Positions 1 through 9,392 of a stretch of DNA of 64,000 nt are shown in pieces. The stretch comes from Micromonospora trifolii. Lineage in GTDB: Bacteria > Actinomycetota > Actinomycetes > Mycobacteriales > Micromonosporaceae. Numbering within the stretch: position 1 is the first letter of the stretch; every line of letters begins with the position of its first letter. The notes under the pieces were generated by a model. It saw nothing but the letters and a program-made list of their open reading frames with translations. It did no database searches and was not told where the DNA came from. The position numbers were made by a program, and so were the translations under genes. The DNA lies in contig NZ_JAKKFD010000066.1 in NCBI RefSeq assembly GCF_022229005.1, positions 124,001-188,000 of the forward strand. Reading direction: 5' to 3'.

Positions 1-211
1 GTGCATGCTGCTGGGCCGGTTCCTGCCGCTCATCTTCGTGCTCGCGTTGGCCGGCTCGCTGGCCCGCCAGGCACCCACCCCCGCGTCCGAGGGCACCCTG
101 CCGACCCACCGACCGCTGTTCATCGGCATGGTCGTCGGCGTCACAGTGGTCCTCGTCGCACTGACCTTCCTGCCCGCGCTCGCGCTCGGTCCGCTGGCAG
201 AGGGGCTCTGA
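1..211 (+). CDS. kdpA: KdpA, potassium-transporting ATPase channel subunit (3' end only)
   Basis: C-terminal 69 codons of the potassium-binding, channel-like subunit of the KdpFABC pump; the gene enters from outside the window with codon phase beginning at base 2. The visible residues MLLGRFLPLIFVLALAGSLA and the final FLPALALGPLAEGL match the conserved KdpA carboxy end, including its last two membrane segments. It stops 5 bp before the kdpB start, so the two are co-transcribed. Function is known from the family; the partial sequence and gene order (A-B-C-D-E) make the call secure. Confidence 0.95.
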   Translation, partial: CMLLGRFLPLIFVLALAGSLARQAPTPASEGTLPTHRPLFIGMVVGVTVVLVALTFLPALALGPLAEGL

Positions 212-216
212 CCATC

Positions 217-2427
217 ATGAGGAACGAGGACATGTCCGTCACGTCCGCCCCAACAGAGCAACTCCCCGGCACACCCGCCACCCAGGGCAACCGGATCGGC
301 GGGGGCCTGCTCGACCCCAAGCAGTTGATCCGGTCCCTGCCGGACGCGGTCCGCAAGCTCGACCCCCGCACGCTGTGGCGCAACCCGGTGATGCTCATCG
401 TGGAGGTCGGCGCGGCCTTCACCACAGTCCTGGCGGTGATCGACCCGTCGGTGTTCGCCTGGGCGATCACCATCTGGCTCTGGCTGACAGTGGTCTTCGC
501 CAACCTGGCCGAGGCGGTCGCCGAGGGTCGGGGCAAGGCCCAGGCGGCGACCCTGCGGCAGGCGAAGAAGGACACCATCGCCACCCGGCTGATCGACTGG
601 AAGCCGGGCGCGCGGGCCAACACCTACCGCGATGAGGCGGTGCCGGCGCCGGACCTGCGTCAGGGCGACGTCGTGCTCGTCGAGGCGGGCGGCATCATCC
701 CCGGCGACGGCGACATCGTCGAGGGCATCGCCAGCGTCGACGAGTCGGCCATCACCGGCGAGTCGGCCCCGGTCATCCGGGAGTCCGGCGGCGACCGCAG
801 TGCGGTGACCGGCGGCACCAAGGTGCTCTCCGACCAGATCATCGTGAAGATCACCCAGAAGCCGGGGGAGAGTTTCATCGACCGGATGATCGCCCTCGTC
901 GAGGGGGCCAACCGGCAGAAGACGCCGAACGAGATCGCGCTGAACATCCTGCTCGCCGCGCTCACCGTCATCTTCCTGCTGGCTGTTGTCACCCTCCAGC
1001 CGCTGGCCATCTTCTCCAAGGCGTACCAGGCGGCCGCTCCGAACAGCGGGGCGATCACCGACTCCGGTGTGACCGGCGTGGTGCTGATCTCGCTGCTCGT
1101 CTGCCTGATCCCCACCACCATCGGCGCGCTGCTCTCCGCCATCGGCATCGCCGGCATGGACCGGCTGGTGCAGCGCAACGTCCTGGCCATGAGCGGCCGG
1201 GCCGTCGAGGCGGCCGGCGACGTCAACACCCTGCTGCTGGACAAGACCGGCACCATCACGCTGGGCAACCGGCAGGCCGCCGAGTTCGTACCGGTCGAGG
1301 GGGTCGACCCGGCAGCGCTGGCCGACGCCGCGCAGCTGTCCAGCCTGGCCGACGAGACCCCGGAGGGGCGCTCAGTGGTCGTCCTGGCGAAGAACGAGTT
1401 CGGACTGCGCGAGCGCGAGCCCGGCGTGATGCCGCACGCCACCTTCGTACCGTTCACCGCGCAGACCCGGATGAGCGGCGTCGACCTCACACCGGACGCC
1501 AGCGTGGACGCCGGCGCGGTGGGCACGGCCCGCCGGGTCCGCAAGGGCGCCGCCGCCGCGGTGATGAAGTGGGTACGGGAGAACGGCGGCCACCCGACCG
1601 AGCAGGTCGGCGAGATCGTGGACGCCATCAGCGGCACCGGCGGCACCCCGCTGGTCGTCGCCGAACACGTCGACGGTGAGCCCGCTCGCGCGTTGGGCGT
1701 CATCCACCTCAAGGACGTGGTCAAGTCCGGCATGCGGGAGCGGTTCGACGAGATGCGCCGGATGGGCATCCGAACCGTGATGATCACCGGCGACAACCCG
1801 CGGACCGCGAAGGCGATCGCCGACGAGGCCGGGGTGGACGACTTCCTGGCCGAGGCGACGCCGGAGGACAAGCTCGCGCTGATCAAGCGGGAGCAGGAGG
1901 GTGGCCGGCTGGTCGCGATGACCGGTGACGGCACCAACGACGCGCCGGCGCTCGCGCAGGCCGACGTCGGGGTGGCCATGAACACCGGCACGTCGGCCGC
2001 CAAGGAGGCCGGCAACATGGTCGACCTCGACTCCGACCCGACCAAGCTGATCGAGATCGTGGAGATCGGCAAGCAGTTGCTGATCACCCGTGGCGCGCTG
2101 ACCACCTTCAGCATCGCCAATGACATCGCGAAGTACTTCGCGATCATCCCGGCCATGTTCGCCGGCCTCTACCCGAGCCTGGACGCGCTGAACATCATGC
2201 GGCTGTCCAGCCCGGAGTCGGCGATCCTGTCCGCTGTCATCTTCAACGCCCTGGTGATCATCGCGCTGATCCCGCTCGCCCTGCGGGGCGTGCGGTACCG
2301 GCCGGCCGCCGCGTCGAAGCTGCTCAGCCGCAACCTGCTGGTCTACGGACTGGGCGGCATCATCGTGCCGTTCATCGGGATCAAGCTCATCGACCTGCTC
2401 ATCCAGTTCATCCCGGGGATTTCGTGA
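217..2427 (+). CDS. kdpB: KdpB, P-type ATPase catalytic subunit of the potassium pump
   Basis: ATP-hydrolysing subunit of KdpFABC, 736 aa, inner membrane. Visible P-type ATPase signatures: actuator loop TGES (around residue 185), phosphorylation motif DKTGTIT with the acceptor Asp near residue 342, and the hinge motif GDGTNDAPAL near 568. Membrane segments lie around residues 55-95, 245-320 and in the last 150 residues. The ATG at 217 has AGGGG 11 bp upstream; an in-frame ATG at 232 preceded by GAGGAC is an alternative giving 731 aa. The stop overlaps the kdpC start, indicating translational coupling. Confidence 0.97.
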   Translation: MRNEDMSVTSAPTEQLPGTPATQGNRIGGGLLDPKQLIRSLPDAVRKLDPRTLWRNPVMLIVEVGAAFTTVLAVIDPSVFAWAITIWLWLTVVFANLAEAVAEGRGKAQAATLRQAKKDTIATRLIDWKPGARANTYRDEAVPAPDLRQGDVVLVEAGGIIPGDGDIVEGIASVDESAITGESAPVIRESGGDRSAVTGGTKVLSDQIIVKITQKPGESFIDRMIALVEGANRQKTPNEIALNILLAALTVIFLLAVVTLQPLAIFSKAYQAAAPNSGAITDSGVTGVVLISLLVCLIPTTIGALLSAIGIAGMDRLVQRNVLAMSGRAVEAAGDVNTLLLDKTGTITLGNRQAAEFVPVEGVDPAALADAAQLSSLADETPEGRSVVVLAKNEFGLREREPGVMPHATFVPFTAQTRMSGVDLTPDASVDAGAVGTARRVRKGAAAAVMKWVRENGGHPTEQVGEIVDAISGTGGTPLVVAEHVDGEPARALGVIHLKDVVKSGMRERFDEMRRMGIRTVMITGDNPRTAKAIADEAGVDDFLAEATPEDKLALIKREQEGGRLVAMTGDGTNDAPALAQADVGVAMNTGTSAAKEAGNMVDLDSDPTKLIEIVEIGKQLLITRGALTTFSIANDIAKYFAIIPAMFAGLYPSLDALNIMRLSSPESAILSAVIFNALVIIALIPLALRGVRYRPAAASKLLSRNLLVYGLGGIIVPFIGIKLIDLLIQFIPGIS

Positions 2428-3308
2428 TGCGCCTACCCACCTGGATCGCCCAACACCTCGCCGCGCTGCGCGCCGTGCTCGTCTTCACGGTGCTGCTCGG
2501 CCTGGTCTACCCGCTGGCCCTGGTAGCGCTAGGTCAGCTGCCCGGCCTCAACCACAAGACCGACGGATCGCTGATCACCTCGGGCGGGACGACCGTCGGC
2601 AGCGCGCTGATCGGTCAGTCCTTCACCGACGCTGACGGCAACCCCGTCGCCCGGTACTTCCAGTCCCGCCCCTCCGCCGCCGGCGACGGCTACGACCCGA
2701 CGGCCACCTCGGCCAGCAACCTGGGCCCGGAGAGCGTTGTCGACACCATCGCCACCGACCCGGAGGAATCCAGCGAGAGCCTGCTCACCCAGGTGTGCGG
2801 ACGCAGCAAGTCCGTCGGCGAGCTCAACGGCGTCGACGGCCGGCGCCCGTACTGCACCGACGACGGGGTGGGCGCCGTGCTCGCGGTCTTCCGCGCCGAC
2901 GGTCTGACCGGCACTGTCACCCGGGTGGTCAGCGTCAACCAGGCCGCCCCGGCCACGCCGTTCGTCTCCGAGTACCAGGGGGTGTCGGTGGAGCTGGCCC
3001 AGCCCGGCGAGGACTACGTGGCCGCCGGTGGGGTGATCACCCCGATCCGGGGCGACGCGCCCGCCGAGCCGGCAGTGCCCGCCGACGCGGTCACCGCCAG
3101 CGCCAGCGGTCTCGACCCGCAGATCAGCCCGGCGTACGCCGAGTTGCAGGTGAACCGGGTCGCGCGGGAGCGCGGCGCGGACCCGGCGGCGGTCCGCAAG
3201 CTGGTCGAGGAACACACCGGCGGGCGTGCTCTGGGCTTCATGGGTGCGCCCGGCGTCAACGTGCTGGAGCTCAACCTCGCGCTCGACAAGCAGTTCGCCG
3301 CACGCTGA
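2427..3308 (+). CDS. kdpC: KdpC, potassium-transporting ATPase accessory subunit
   Basis: Single-span subunit that stabilises the KdpFABC complex and raises its ATP affinity. 293 aa from the ATG at 2427, whose A is the last base of the kdpB stop; a GTG one codon earlier is also possible. One N-terminal transmembrane helix (about residues 12-35) is followed by the soluble domain with the family motifs VGSALIGQSF, the RPSA of YFQSRPSA, and the terminal VNVLELNLALDKQF. It is longer than the roughly 190-aa enterobacterial protein because of a mid-protein insert (about residues 120-215) of the kind seen in actinobacterial homologues. Confidence 0.95.
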   Translation: MRLPTWIAQHLAALRAVLVFTVLLGLVYPLALVALGQLPGLNHKTDGSLITSGGTTVGSALIGQSFTDADGNPVARYFQSRPSAAGDGYDPTATSASNLGPESVVDTIATDPEESSESLLTQVCGRSKSVGELNGVDGRRPYCTDDGVGAVLAVFRADGLTGTVTRVVSVNQAAPATPFVSEYQGVSVELAQPGEDYVAAGGVITPIRGDAPAEPAVPADAVTASASGLDPQISPAYAELQVNRVARERGADPAAVRKLVEEHTGGRALGFMGAPGVNVLELNLALDKQFAAR

Positions 3309-3319
3309 GCACCATCGCG

Positions 3320-3354
3320 GGGCGGGGCCGTGCCGACCGGGCGCGGCCCCGCCC
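3320..3354 (+). terminator. GC-rich hairpin between kdpC and kdpD
   Basis: An 11-bp perfect stem, GGGCGGGGCCG (3320-3330) pairing with CGGCCCCGCCC (3344-3354) around a 13-nt loop, lies between the kdpC stop and the kdpD ribosome-binding site. There is no T-tract. It could act as a partial terminator or processing site lowering kdpDE expression relative to the pump genes; that role is inferred. Confidence 0.5.
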
Positions 3355-3381
3355 GCCGATCTGACCAGGGAGGATGGTCCC

Positions 3382-5931
3382 GTGCCACGCGGAGAACTGC
3401 GCATCTATCTGGGCGCCGCCCCCGGCGTCGGCAAGACGTACGCCATGTTGGAGGAGGCCCAGCGGCGGGCCGCGCGCGGCACCGACGTGGTGATCGGTTT
3501 CGTGGAGACCCACGGCCGTCAACACACCGCAGCGATGCTCGGCGACCTGGAGCAGGTGCCCCGCCGGAGCATGGACTACCGCGGCGCGGCGTTCACCGAG
3601 ATGGACCTGGACGCGGTGCTGGCCCGCCGACCACAGATCGCTGTCGTCGACGAGCTGGCACACAGCAACGTGCCCGGTTCCCGGCACGACAAGCGGTGGC
3701 AGGACGTTCAGGAGCTGCTCGACGCGGGGATCGACGTGCTCTCCACCGTCAACGTGCAGCACCTGGAGTCGGTGAACGACGTCGTCGCGCAGATCACCGG
3801 CACCACCCAGCGGGAGACAGTGCCGGACGAGATCGTCCGCGCCGCCGAGCAGGTCGAACTGGTCGACATGACCCCGGAGGCGCTGCGCCGGCGGATGGCG
3901 CACGGCAACATCTACCGACCCGACAAGATCGACGCCGCGTTGGGCAACTACTTCCGGGTCGGCAACCTCACCGCGCTGCGCGAGTTGGCGCTGCTCTGGC
4001 TGGCCGACAAGGTCGACGAGCAGCTCGACCGCTACCGCAGTCAGCAGGGGATCGCGGCCACCTGGGAGGCCCGGGAACGGGTAGTGGTCGCGCTGACCGG
4101 TGGCCCGGAGGGCGAGACGCTGATCCGCCGCGCGGCCCGGGTTGCGGCCCGCAGCAAGGGCGCCGACCTGCTCGCCGTGCACGTGGCCCGCAGCGACGGC
4201 CTGGCTGGCGCCGACCCGGCCCAGTTGGCCCGGCAACGAGTGCTGGTGGAGAGCCTCGGCGGCACGTACCACCAGGTGCTCGGCACCGACGTGCCGGCCG
4301 CGCTGCTGGACTTCGCCCAGGGCGTGAACGCCACCCAGTTGGTACTCGGGGCCAGTCGGCGGGGTCGCCTCGCGCAGATCTTCGCCAGGGGTGTCGGGGT
4401 GACCACCACAGCGCTGTCCGGCTCGATCGACGTGCACCTGGTCACCCACAAGCAGGCCGGCAAGGGTCGCCGGGCGGCGGCAGTGCCGGCGGCGCTGTCC
4501 CGCCGCCGCCGGCTGCTCGGCTTCGGCCTGGCGGTGCTGGGCATGCCGCTGCTCACACTGCTGCTGAAGACCCTGCCCGACCTGACGCTGACAAACGACA
4601 TCCTGTTGTTCCTCGCCGGGGTGGTCGGCGTCGCGCTGGTCGGCGGGGTGTGGCCGGCCCTGGTCGCCGCGCTCGGCGGCTCACTGCTGCTCAACTGGTT
4701 CTTCACCCCGCCCTTCCGCACGCTGACCATCGCCGAGGCCGACAACCTGCTCGCCCTGGCCGTCTTCGTCGGGGTGGCCCTCGCAGTGAGCTGGATCGTC
4801 GACGTGGCCGCCCGGCGTACCCGGGAGGCCGCCCGGGCCGCCGCCGACGCGCAGACCCTCGCCGCCGTGGCCGGTGGTGTGCTGCGCGGCGAACGTCCGC
4901 TGCCCGCCCTGCTGGATCAGCTCCGGGAGACCTTCGGGCTGCGCGCGGTGAGCGTGCTGGAGTTGGCCGAGGAGGCCAGCGGGCGACCGGAGCGGGCCCG
5001 CGAGGAGCACGCCTGGTCTGTGGTGGCCAGCGTCGGCGATCAGCCGCCCTGCACACCCGAAAGCGGTGAGACAGCGGTGCCTGTCGACGACCGGATCACC
5101 GTCGTCCTCTGCGGCCGGCGGCTGGAGGCCGCCGACCGGCGGATCGTCGAGGCGTTCGCCGCCCAGGCCGCCGTCGCGCTGCGCCAGGAACGGCTCGCCG
5201 AGGAGGCCGCCACCGCCCGGCCCCTCGCCGCCGCCGACCGGATGCGCACCGCGCTGCTCGCCGCGGTCAGCCACGACCTGCGTACCCCGCTGGCGTCCGC
5301 GAAGGCGGCCGTGACCAGCCTGCGCAGCCAAGACATCGAGTTCGACGAGTCCGACCGCGAGGAGTTGCTGGAGACCGCCGAGGAGTCGTTGGACCGCCTC
5401 GCCCGGCTGGTCGGCAACCTGCTGGACATGAGTCGGCTCCAGGCGGGTGTGCTGGGCATCTCGGCGACCGCGATCGGCCTGGAGGACGCCGTACCCCTGG
5501 CGTTGGACGAACTTGGCCCGGCGGCCGCGACTGTCGGCACCGACATCCCGGCCGACCTGCCGGCCGCCACCGCCGACCCGGGCCTGCTGGAACGGGTGCT
5601 GGTCAACATCATCGCCAACGCGCTGCGGTACAGCCCGCCCGGTCAGCCGCCCACGATCACCGCCAGCGCCCACGCCGGCCAGGTCGAGCTGCGGGTGATC
5701 GACCGGGGGCCGGGCATCCCGGAGGACCAGTGGGAGCACGTCTTCCTGCCGTTCCAACGCCTCGGCGACCGGGACAACCAGACCGGCGTCGGTCTCGGTC
5801 TTGCCCTGTCCCGGGGGTTGGCCGAGGCGATGGGTGGCAGCATCACCCCGGAGACCACCCCCGGCGGTGGTCTCACCATGGTGCTGCGGATGCCCGCCGC
5901 GCAGACCACCTCGGAGGGGCCGCAGGAATGA
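3382..5931 (+). CDS. kdpD: KdpD, potassium/turgor sensor histidine kinase
   Basis: Membrane sensor kinase controlling kdp expression, 849 aa. Order: KdpD N-terminal domain with Walker A-like GAAPGVGKT (residues 11-19); universal-stress-protein-like domain (about 235-360); four-helix membrane region (about 380-480); GAF-like linker; HisKA with SHDLRTPLAS (His631 the likely phospho-acceptor); and HATPase_c with N-box NIIANALRYSPP and the glycine motifs GPGIPE and GVGLGLALSRG. The GTG at 3382 follows a strong AGGGAGG; upstream in-frame codons lie inside kdpC and were rejected. It overlaps kdpE by ATGA. Confidence 0.96.
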   Translation: MPRGELRIYLGAAPGVGKTYAMLEEAQRRAARGTDVVIGFVETHGRQHTAAMLGDLEQVPRRSMDYRGAAFTEMDLDAVLARRPQIAVVDELAHSNVPGSRHDKRWQDVQELLDAGIDVLSTVNVQHLESVNDVVAQITGTTQRETVPDEIVRAAEQVELVDMTPEALRRRMAHGNIYRPDKIDAALGNYFRVGNLTALRELALLWLADKVDEQLDRYRSQQGIAATWEARERVVVALTGGPEGETLIRRAARVAARSKGADLLAVHVARSDGLAGADPAQLARQRVLVESLGGTYHQVLGTDVPAALLDFAQGVNATQLVLGASRRGRLAQIFARGVGVTTTALSGSIDVHLVTHKQAGKGRRAAAVPAALSRRRRLLGFGLAVLGMPLLTLLLKTLPDLTLTNDILLFLAGVVGVALVGGVWPALVAALGGSLLLNWFFTPPFRTLTIAEADNLLALAVFVGVALAVSWIVDVAARRTREAARAAADAQTLAAVAGGVLRGERPLPALLDQLRETFGLRAVSVLELAEEASGRPERAREEHAWSVVASVGDQPPCTPESGETAVPVDDRITVVLCGRRLEAADRRIVEAFAAQAAVALRQERLAEEAATARPLAAADRMRTALLAAVSHDLRTPLASAKAAVTSLRSQDIEFDESDREELLETAEESLDRLARLVGNLLDMSRLQAGVLGISATAIGLEDAVPLALDELGPAAATVGTDIPADLPAATADPGLLERVLVNIIANALRYSPPGQPPTITASAHAGQVELRVIDRGPGIPEDQWEHVFLPFQRLGDRDNQTGVGLGLALSRGLAEAMGGSITPETTPGGGLTMVLRMPAAQTTSEGPQE

Positions 5932-6608
5932 CGCGCATCCTGGTCGTCGACGACGAACCGCAGATCCTGCGTGCCCTGCGCATCAACCTGCGTGCCCGTC
6001 GGTACGACGTGGACGTCGCCGGCACCGGCGCCGCCGCGTTGAAGGCCGCCGCCAGCCACCCGCCCGACCTGGTGGTGCTGGACCTCGGTCTGCCCGACAT
6101 CGACGGCGTGGAGGTGATCCGGGGCCTGCGCGGATGGACCACAGTGCCTATCATCGTGCTCTCCGGTCGGGCCGGCAGCGAGGACAAGGTCGCGGCCCTG
6201 GACGCGGGCGCTGACGACTACGTCACCAAGCCGTTCGGGGTGGAGGAGTTGCTGGCCCGCATCCGCGCGGTGACCCGCCGCCTCGGCGCGCCCAGCGAAG
6301 CGGTGCCGGCCCTGCGCATCGGCCAGCACACCGTCGACCTGGCCGACCACAGCGTGCTGCGGGACGACGGCACCGAGGTCAAGCTGACCCCCACCCAGTG
6401 GAGCGTGCTGGAGAAGCTGCTGCGTCACCCCGGCAAGCTGGTCAGCCAACGTCAGCTCCTCCAGGACGTGTGGGGGCCGGAATACCAGAACGAGACCAAC
6501 TACCTGCGGCAGTACCTGGCCCAGCTGCGGCGCAAGCTGGAGGACGACCCGGCTCGCCCCCGCCACCTCATCACCGAACCGGGAATGGGTTACCGCTACC
6601 GGCCGTGA
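5928..6608 (+). CDS. kdpE: KdpE, OmpR-family response regulator
   Basis: Partner of KdpD, 226 aa. Receiver domain (residues 1-115) starts ILVVDDEPQ; Asp52 in VVLDLGLPD is the phosphorylation site and the K of TKPFG is the conserved lysine. A winged-helix DNA-binding domain occupies about 130-225, with LTPTQWSVLEKLLRHPG and GMGYRY near the end. The start overlaps the kdpD stop by 4 bp, so expression is coupled. By family knowledge the phosphorylated protein activates the kdp promoter, which lies upstream of this window. Confidence 0.96.
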   Translation: MTRILVVDDEPQILRALRINLRARRYDVDVAGTGAAALKAAASHPPDLVVLDLGLPDIDGVEVIRGLRGWTTVPIIVLSGRAGSEDKVAALDAGADDYVTKPFGVEELLARIRAVTRRLGAPSEAVPALRIGQHTVDLADHSVLRDDGTEVKLTPTQWSVLEKLLRHPGKLVSQRQLLQDVWGPEYQNETNYLRQYLAQLRRKLEDDPARPRHLITEPGMGYRYRP

Positions 6609-6612
6609 ACCG

Positions 6613-6641
6613 TTGACACCCGCCGGCAGAGATTGAAGAAT
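6613..6641 (+). promoter_or_regulatory. Candidate sigma-70-type promoter for the FAD oxidoreductase gene
   Basis: A perfect -35 hexamer TTGACA (6613-6618) and an AAGAAT (6636-6641) are separated by 17 bp, just after the kdpE stop. The -10 region is part of a short inverted repeat AAGAA-T-TTCTT (6636-6646), which could be an operator. Seen directly; activity is inferred. Confidence 0.5.
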
Positions 6642-6670
6642 TTCTTTCGCAGCGGCAGCGGCGTGCTTCT

Positions 6671-6694
6671 GTAACCGTCCCCTTCACCGGTTAC
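6671..6694 (+). promoter_or_regulatory. Inverted repeat in the 5' leader of the FAD oxidoreductase gene
   Basis: GTAACCG (6671-6677) and CGGTTAC (6688-6694) are perfect 7-bp arms with a 10-nt spacer, ending 16 bp before the GTG start. It could be a regulator site or an RNA hairpin shielding the ribosome-binding site; the sequence alone does not decide. Confidence 0.4.
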
Positions 6695-6710
6695 CCCTCG
6701 GGAGCCCGCC

Positions 6711-8726
6711 GTGTCCGTGCCCCTGCCCCTGTCCCGTCGTCGGCTGCTGGTCGCCGGCGGTGCCGGCCTCGTCCTGGCCGGTCTCACCGACCCCTTCCGG
6801 GCCGACCCCGCCCGAGCCGCCGTCACCACCGCCGACCTGGTCGTCTACGGTGCCACCTCCGGCGGGCTGGCCGCCGCGATCACCATGCGCCGGCTTGGCC
6901 GCACCGCCGTGGTGGTGGAACCCACCGCTCACGTCGGTGGGTTGAGCACCGCCGGGCTGGGCGCCACCGACACCGGCGTCCAGGCGTCCATCGGCGGGCT
7001 GGCCGCCGAGTTCTACCGCCGGGTGTACGTGAAGTACCACGGCGGGACCCTCACGCCGACATCGCCGCTGCGGATGACCTTCGAACCGCGCGTCGCCACC
7101 GCCGTCTTCGCCGAGATGCTGGCCGAGGCGGGCGTCCCGGTGATCGTCGACGCCCGGCTGGCCAGCCTCGGCCGAATCGGGAACCGGATCACCGAGCTGC
7201 GCACCGAGGACGGGTCGATCTACCGGGGCGGGGTGTTCGTCGACGCCACCTACGAGGGCGATCTGCTGGCCATGGCCGGGGTGGGGTTCACCGTCGGGCG
7301 GGAGTCCAACGACACCTACGGCGAAACGATCAACGGGGTGCAGTCGCGCAACACCCACCAGTTCGCCTACCCCATCGACCCGTACGTGACGGCCGGCTCG
7401 CCCACCAGCGGGCTGCTGCCGGGCATCTCCGCCGCCCCGCTCGCCCCGCAGGGCAGCGGCGACGACAAGATCCAGGCGTACTGCTTCCGGATGTGCCTGA
7501 CCCAGGCGTCCAACCGCATTCCGTTCGGCAGGCCGTCCGGTTACGACCCGATCCGCTACGAGCTGCTGCTGCGGCACATCCAGGCCGGCTACACCGGGCC
7601 GTACTTCACCACCCACTCGGTCGGCGGCGGGAAGACCGACTCCAACAACAACGGTGCCGTGTCGACCGACAACATCGGCTTCAACTACGCGTACCCGACG
7701 GCGAGCTGGGCCACGCGGGAGAGCATCATCGCCGAGCACCGCGCCTACCAGCAGGGGCTGATGTGGTTCCTGGCCAACGACCCCCGACTGCCGGCGTCGG
7801 TCCGCGACTCGACGGGCCGCTGGGGGCTGCCGGTCGACGAGTTCACCGGCACGGGCGGCTGGCCGCCGATGCTCTACATCCGTGAGGCACGCCGGATGAT
7901 CTCCGCGTACGTGATGACCGAGGCCGACTGTCGGGGCCGGGTACGCGCCACCGACTCGGTGGGCCTGGCCAGCTACACGATGGACTCGCACAACTGTCAG
8001 CGGGTGGTCGTCGACGGCAAGGTGCGCAACGAGGGGGACGTGCAGATCGGCGTGCCGGCGCCGTACCCGGTGAGCTACCGCGCGATAGTGCCGCACCAGG
8101 CGCAGTGCGCCAACCTGCTGGTGCCGGTCTGCCTCTCGGCGAGTCACATCGCGTACGGCTCGATCCGGATGGAACCCGTGTTCATGATCCTCGGGCAGGC
8201 CGCCGCCACCGCGGCGTCAATGGCGCTCGCCGGCAACTCCGCAGTGCAGACCGTGTCGGTGCCCGCCCTCCAGGCCCGGCTGCGTCAGGACGGCGCGGTG
8301 CTGGAGTGGGGCTCGACCAGCGAGGTGATCCTGGACAACGCCGCGTCCAGCGGCATCACCCGGGCCGGGACGTGGCTGCGCAGCACCAGCATCGGCGGCT
8401 ACTACGGCCCGGACTACGAGCACGACGGCAACACCGCCAAGGGCGTCAACCGGTTGCGGTTCCGCCCGACACTGCCCGCCTCCGGGTCGTGGACAGTGCA
8501 GTTGCGCTGGACCGCTGACCCGAACCGCGCGACGAACGTGCCGGTGGACATCGCGTACTCCGGGGGGTTGGTCACCCGGACGGTCAACCAGCGACAGTCC
8601 GGCGGCCAGTGGGTGCCGTTGGGCACCTATCAGTTCACAGCGGGCAGCGACGGAAGCGTGCTGATCCGCACCGAGGACACCGACGGCCACGTGGTCGCTG
8701 ACGCGGTGCGCTTCGTGCGCGCCTGA
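6711..8726 (+). CDS. Exported FAD-dependent oxidoreductase with C-terminal golvesin/xanthan-lyase-like domain
   Basis: 671 aa from a GTG. The N-terminus is a twin-arginine-type signal (SRRRLLVAG, then a hydrophobic stretch ending near ARAA, residue 36), so a pre-folded flavoprotein is probably exported. The FAD-binding Rossmann motif VVYGATSGGLAAAITMRRLG follows at about 44-63 and the FAD_oxidored-type region runs to about 520. The last 140 residues (VILDNAASSGITRAGTW to VRFVRA) resemble the golvesin/xanthan-lyase C-terminal beta-sandwich that binds carbohydrate. Substrate unknown; oxidation of a polysaccharide-derived alcohol is only a guess. Its 3' end overlaps the convergent gene at 8630 by 97 bp. 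Confidence 0.75.
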   Translation: MSVPLPLSRRRLLVAGGAGLVLAGLTDPFRADPARAAVTTADLVVYGATSGGLAAAITMRRLGRTAVVVEPTAHVGGLSTAGLGATDTGVQASIGGLAAEFYRRVYVKYHGGTLTPTSPLRMTFEPRVATAVFAEMLAEAGVPVIVDARLASLGRIGNRITELRTEDGSIYRGGVFVDATYEGDLLAMAGVGFTVGRESNDTYGETINGVQSRNTHQFAYPIDPYVTAGSPTSGLLPGISAAPLAPQGSGDDKIQAYCFRMCLTQASNRIPFGRPSGYDPIRYELLLRHIQAGYTGPYFTTHSVGGGKTDSNNNGAVSTDNIGFNYAYPTASWATRESIIAEHRAYQQGLMWFLANDPRLPASVRDSTGRWGLPVDEFTGTGGWPPMLYIREARRMISAYVMTEADCRGRVRATDSVGLASYTMDSHNCQRVVVDGKVRNEGDVQIGVPAPYPVSYRAIVPHQAQCANLLVPVCLSASHIAYGSIRMEPVFMILGQAAATAASMALAGNSAVQTVSVPALQARLRQDGAVLEWGSTSEVILDNAASSGITRAGTWLRSTSIGGYYGPDYEHDGNTAKGVNRLRFRPTLPASGSWTVQLRWTADPNRATNVPVDIAYSGGLVTRTVNQRQSGGQWVPLGTYQFTAGSDGSVLIRTEDTDGHVVADAVRFVRA

Positions 8727-9229
8727 CCGGAGGCGGGTGCCGGGTCGACCCGGTCAAGTGGCGGAGCCACCAGCAGCGGGTCGACCTGGATCACCTCGAT
8801 GCCGAGCGGGCGCAGCATGCCCCGCAGAGCCGACTCGCACAGCTCTTCCCAGTGCTGGTCCCCGCCCATCGCGGCGACCAGCAGCTCGGGACGGGTGAAG
8901 GCGATGCCCACCCGTTGCCCCTGCGGCGAGCGGCCGGTCCGCACCGTCCGCACCAGCCGTCCCGGCAGGTCGCGCACCGGAACGGCGAAGATTATCGGGG
9001 CGTCGACGTCGGCGGCGATCCACCACGCCGCGACCGCGCACGGCTCGTGCCGCAAATACTCCACCAGGTGACTACCGGGCGCGGACGGGCCGAGCCGGAC
9101 GCTGACCAGCGCCTCGTGCCGCCGCTCCGGCTCGTCCGCTCCGGGCACGGGCCCGCCGGGGTCGCTGGCCGTGTCGGTGCCGGGTTGCCGCTCACCGCGT
9201 TCCCAGCGTGTCATCCGCCAAGGACTCAT
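8630..9229 (-). CDS. Hypothetical protein resembling the SAV_915 family
   Basis: 199 aa, no signal peptide or membrane helix. The central part (APIIFAVPVRDLPGR, then RVGIAFTRPELLVAAMG and LRPLGIEVIQVDP) has the pattern I associate with uncharacterised SAV_915-type actinobacterial proteins; this is family recall, not a search. After the conserved VDPLLVA (about residue 150) the frame reads about 48 more residues, the last part antisense to the end of the FAD oxidoreductase gene, so the original stop may have been lost. The start at 9229 is uncertain: ATG 9214 is possible and neither has a strong ribosome-binding site. Confidence 0.55.
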   Translation of the reverse strand: MSPWRMTRWERGERQPGTDTASDPGGPVPGADEPERRHEALVSVRLGPSAPGSHLVEYLRHEPCAVAAWWIAADVDAPIIFAVPVRDLPGRLVRTVRTGRSPQGQRVGIAFTRPELLVAAMGGDQHWEELCESALRGMLRPLGIEVIQVDPLLVAPPLDRVDPAPASGQARTKRTASATTWPSVSSVRISTLPSLPAVN

Positions 9230-9392
9230 GGACCCATCGTCACCACCGCCCGACGACCGAGCACCACTCGATACGCGGTTTCGACGGGCCACCGCCATTT
9301 CTTGACGCCGCGTTCACGCGGCTGCCCGCCGGGAGCGCCGATACGGCGAGTAACGTTCCGAACGGACCAAGATCGGCGTACGAGGAGGCACG

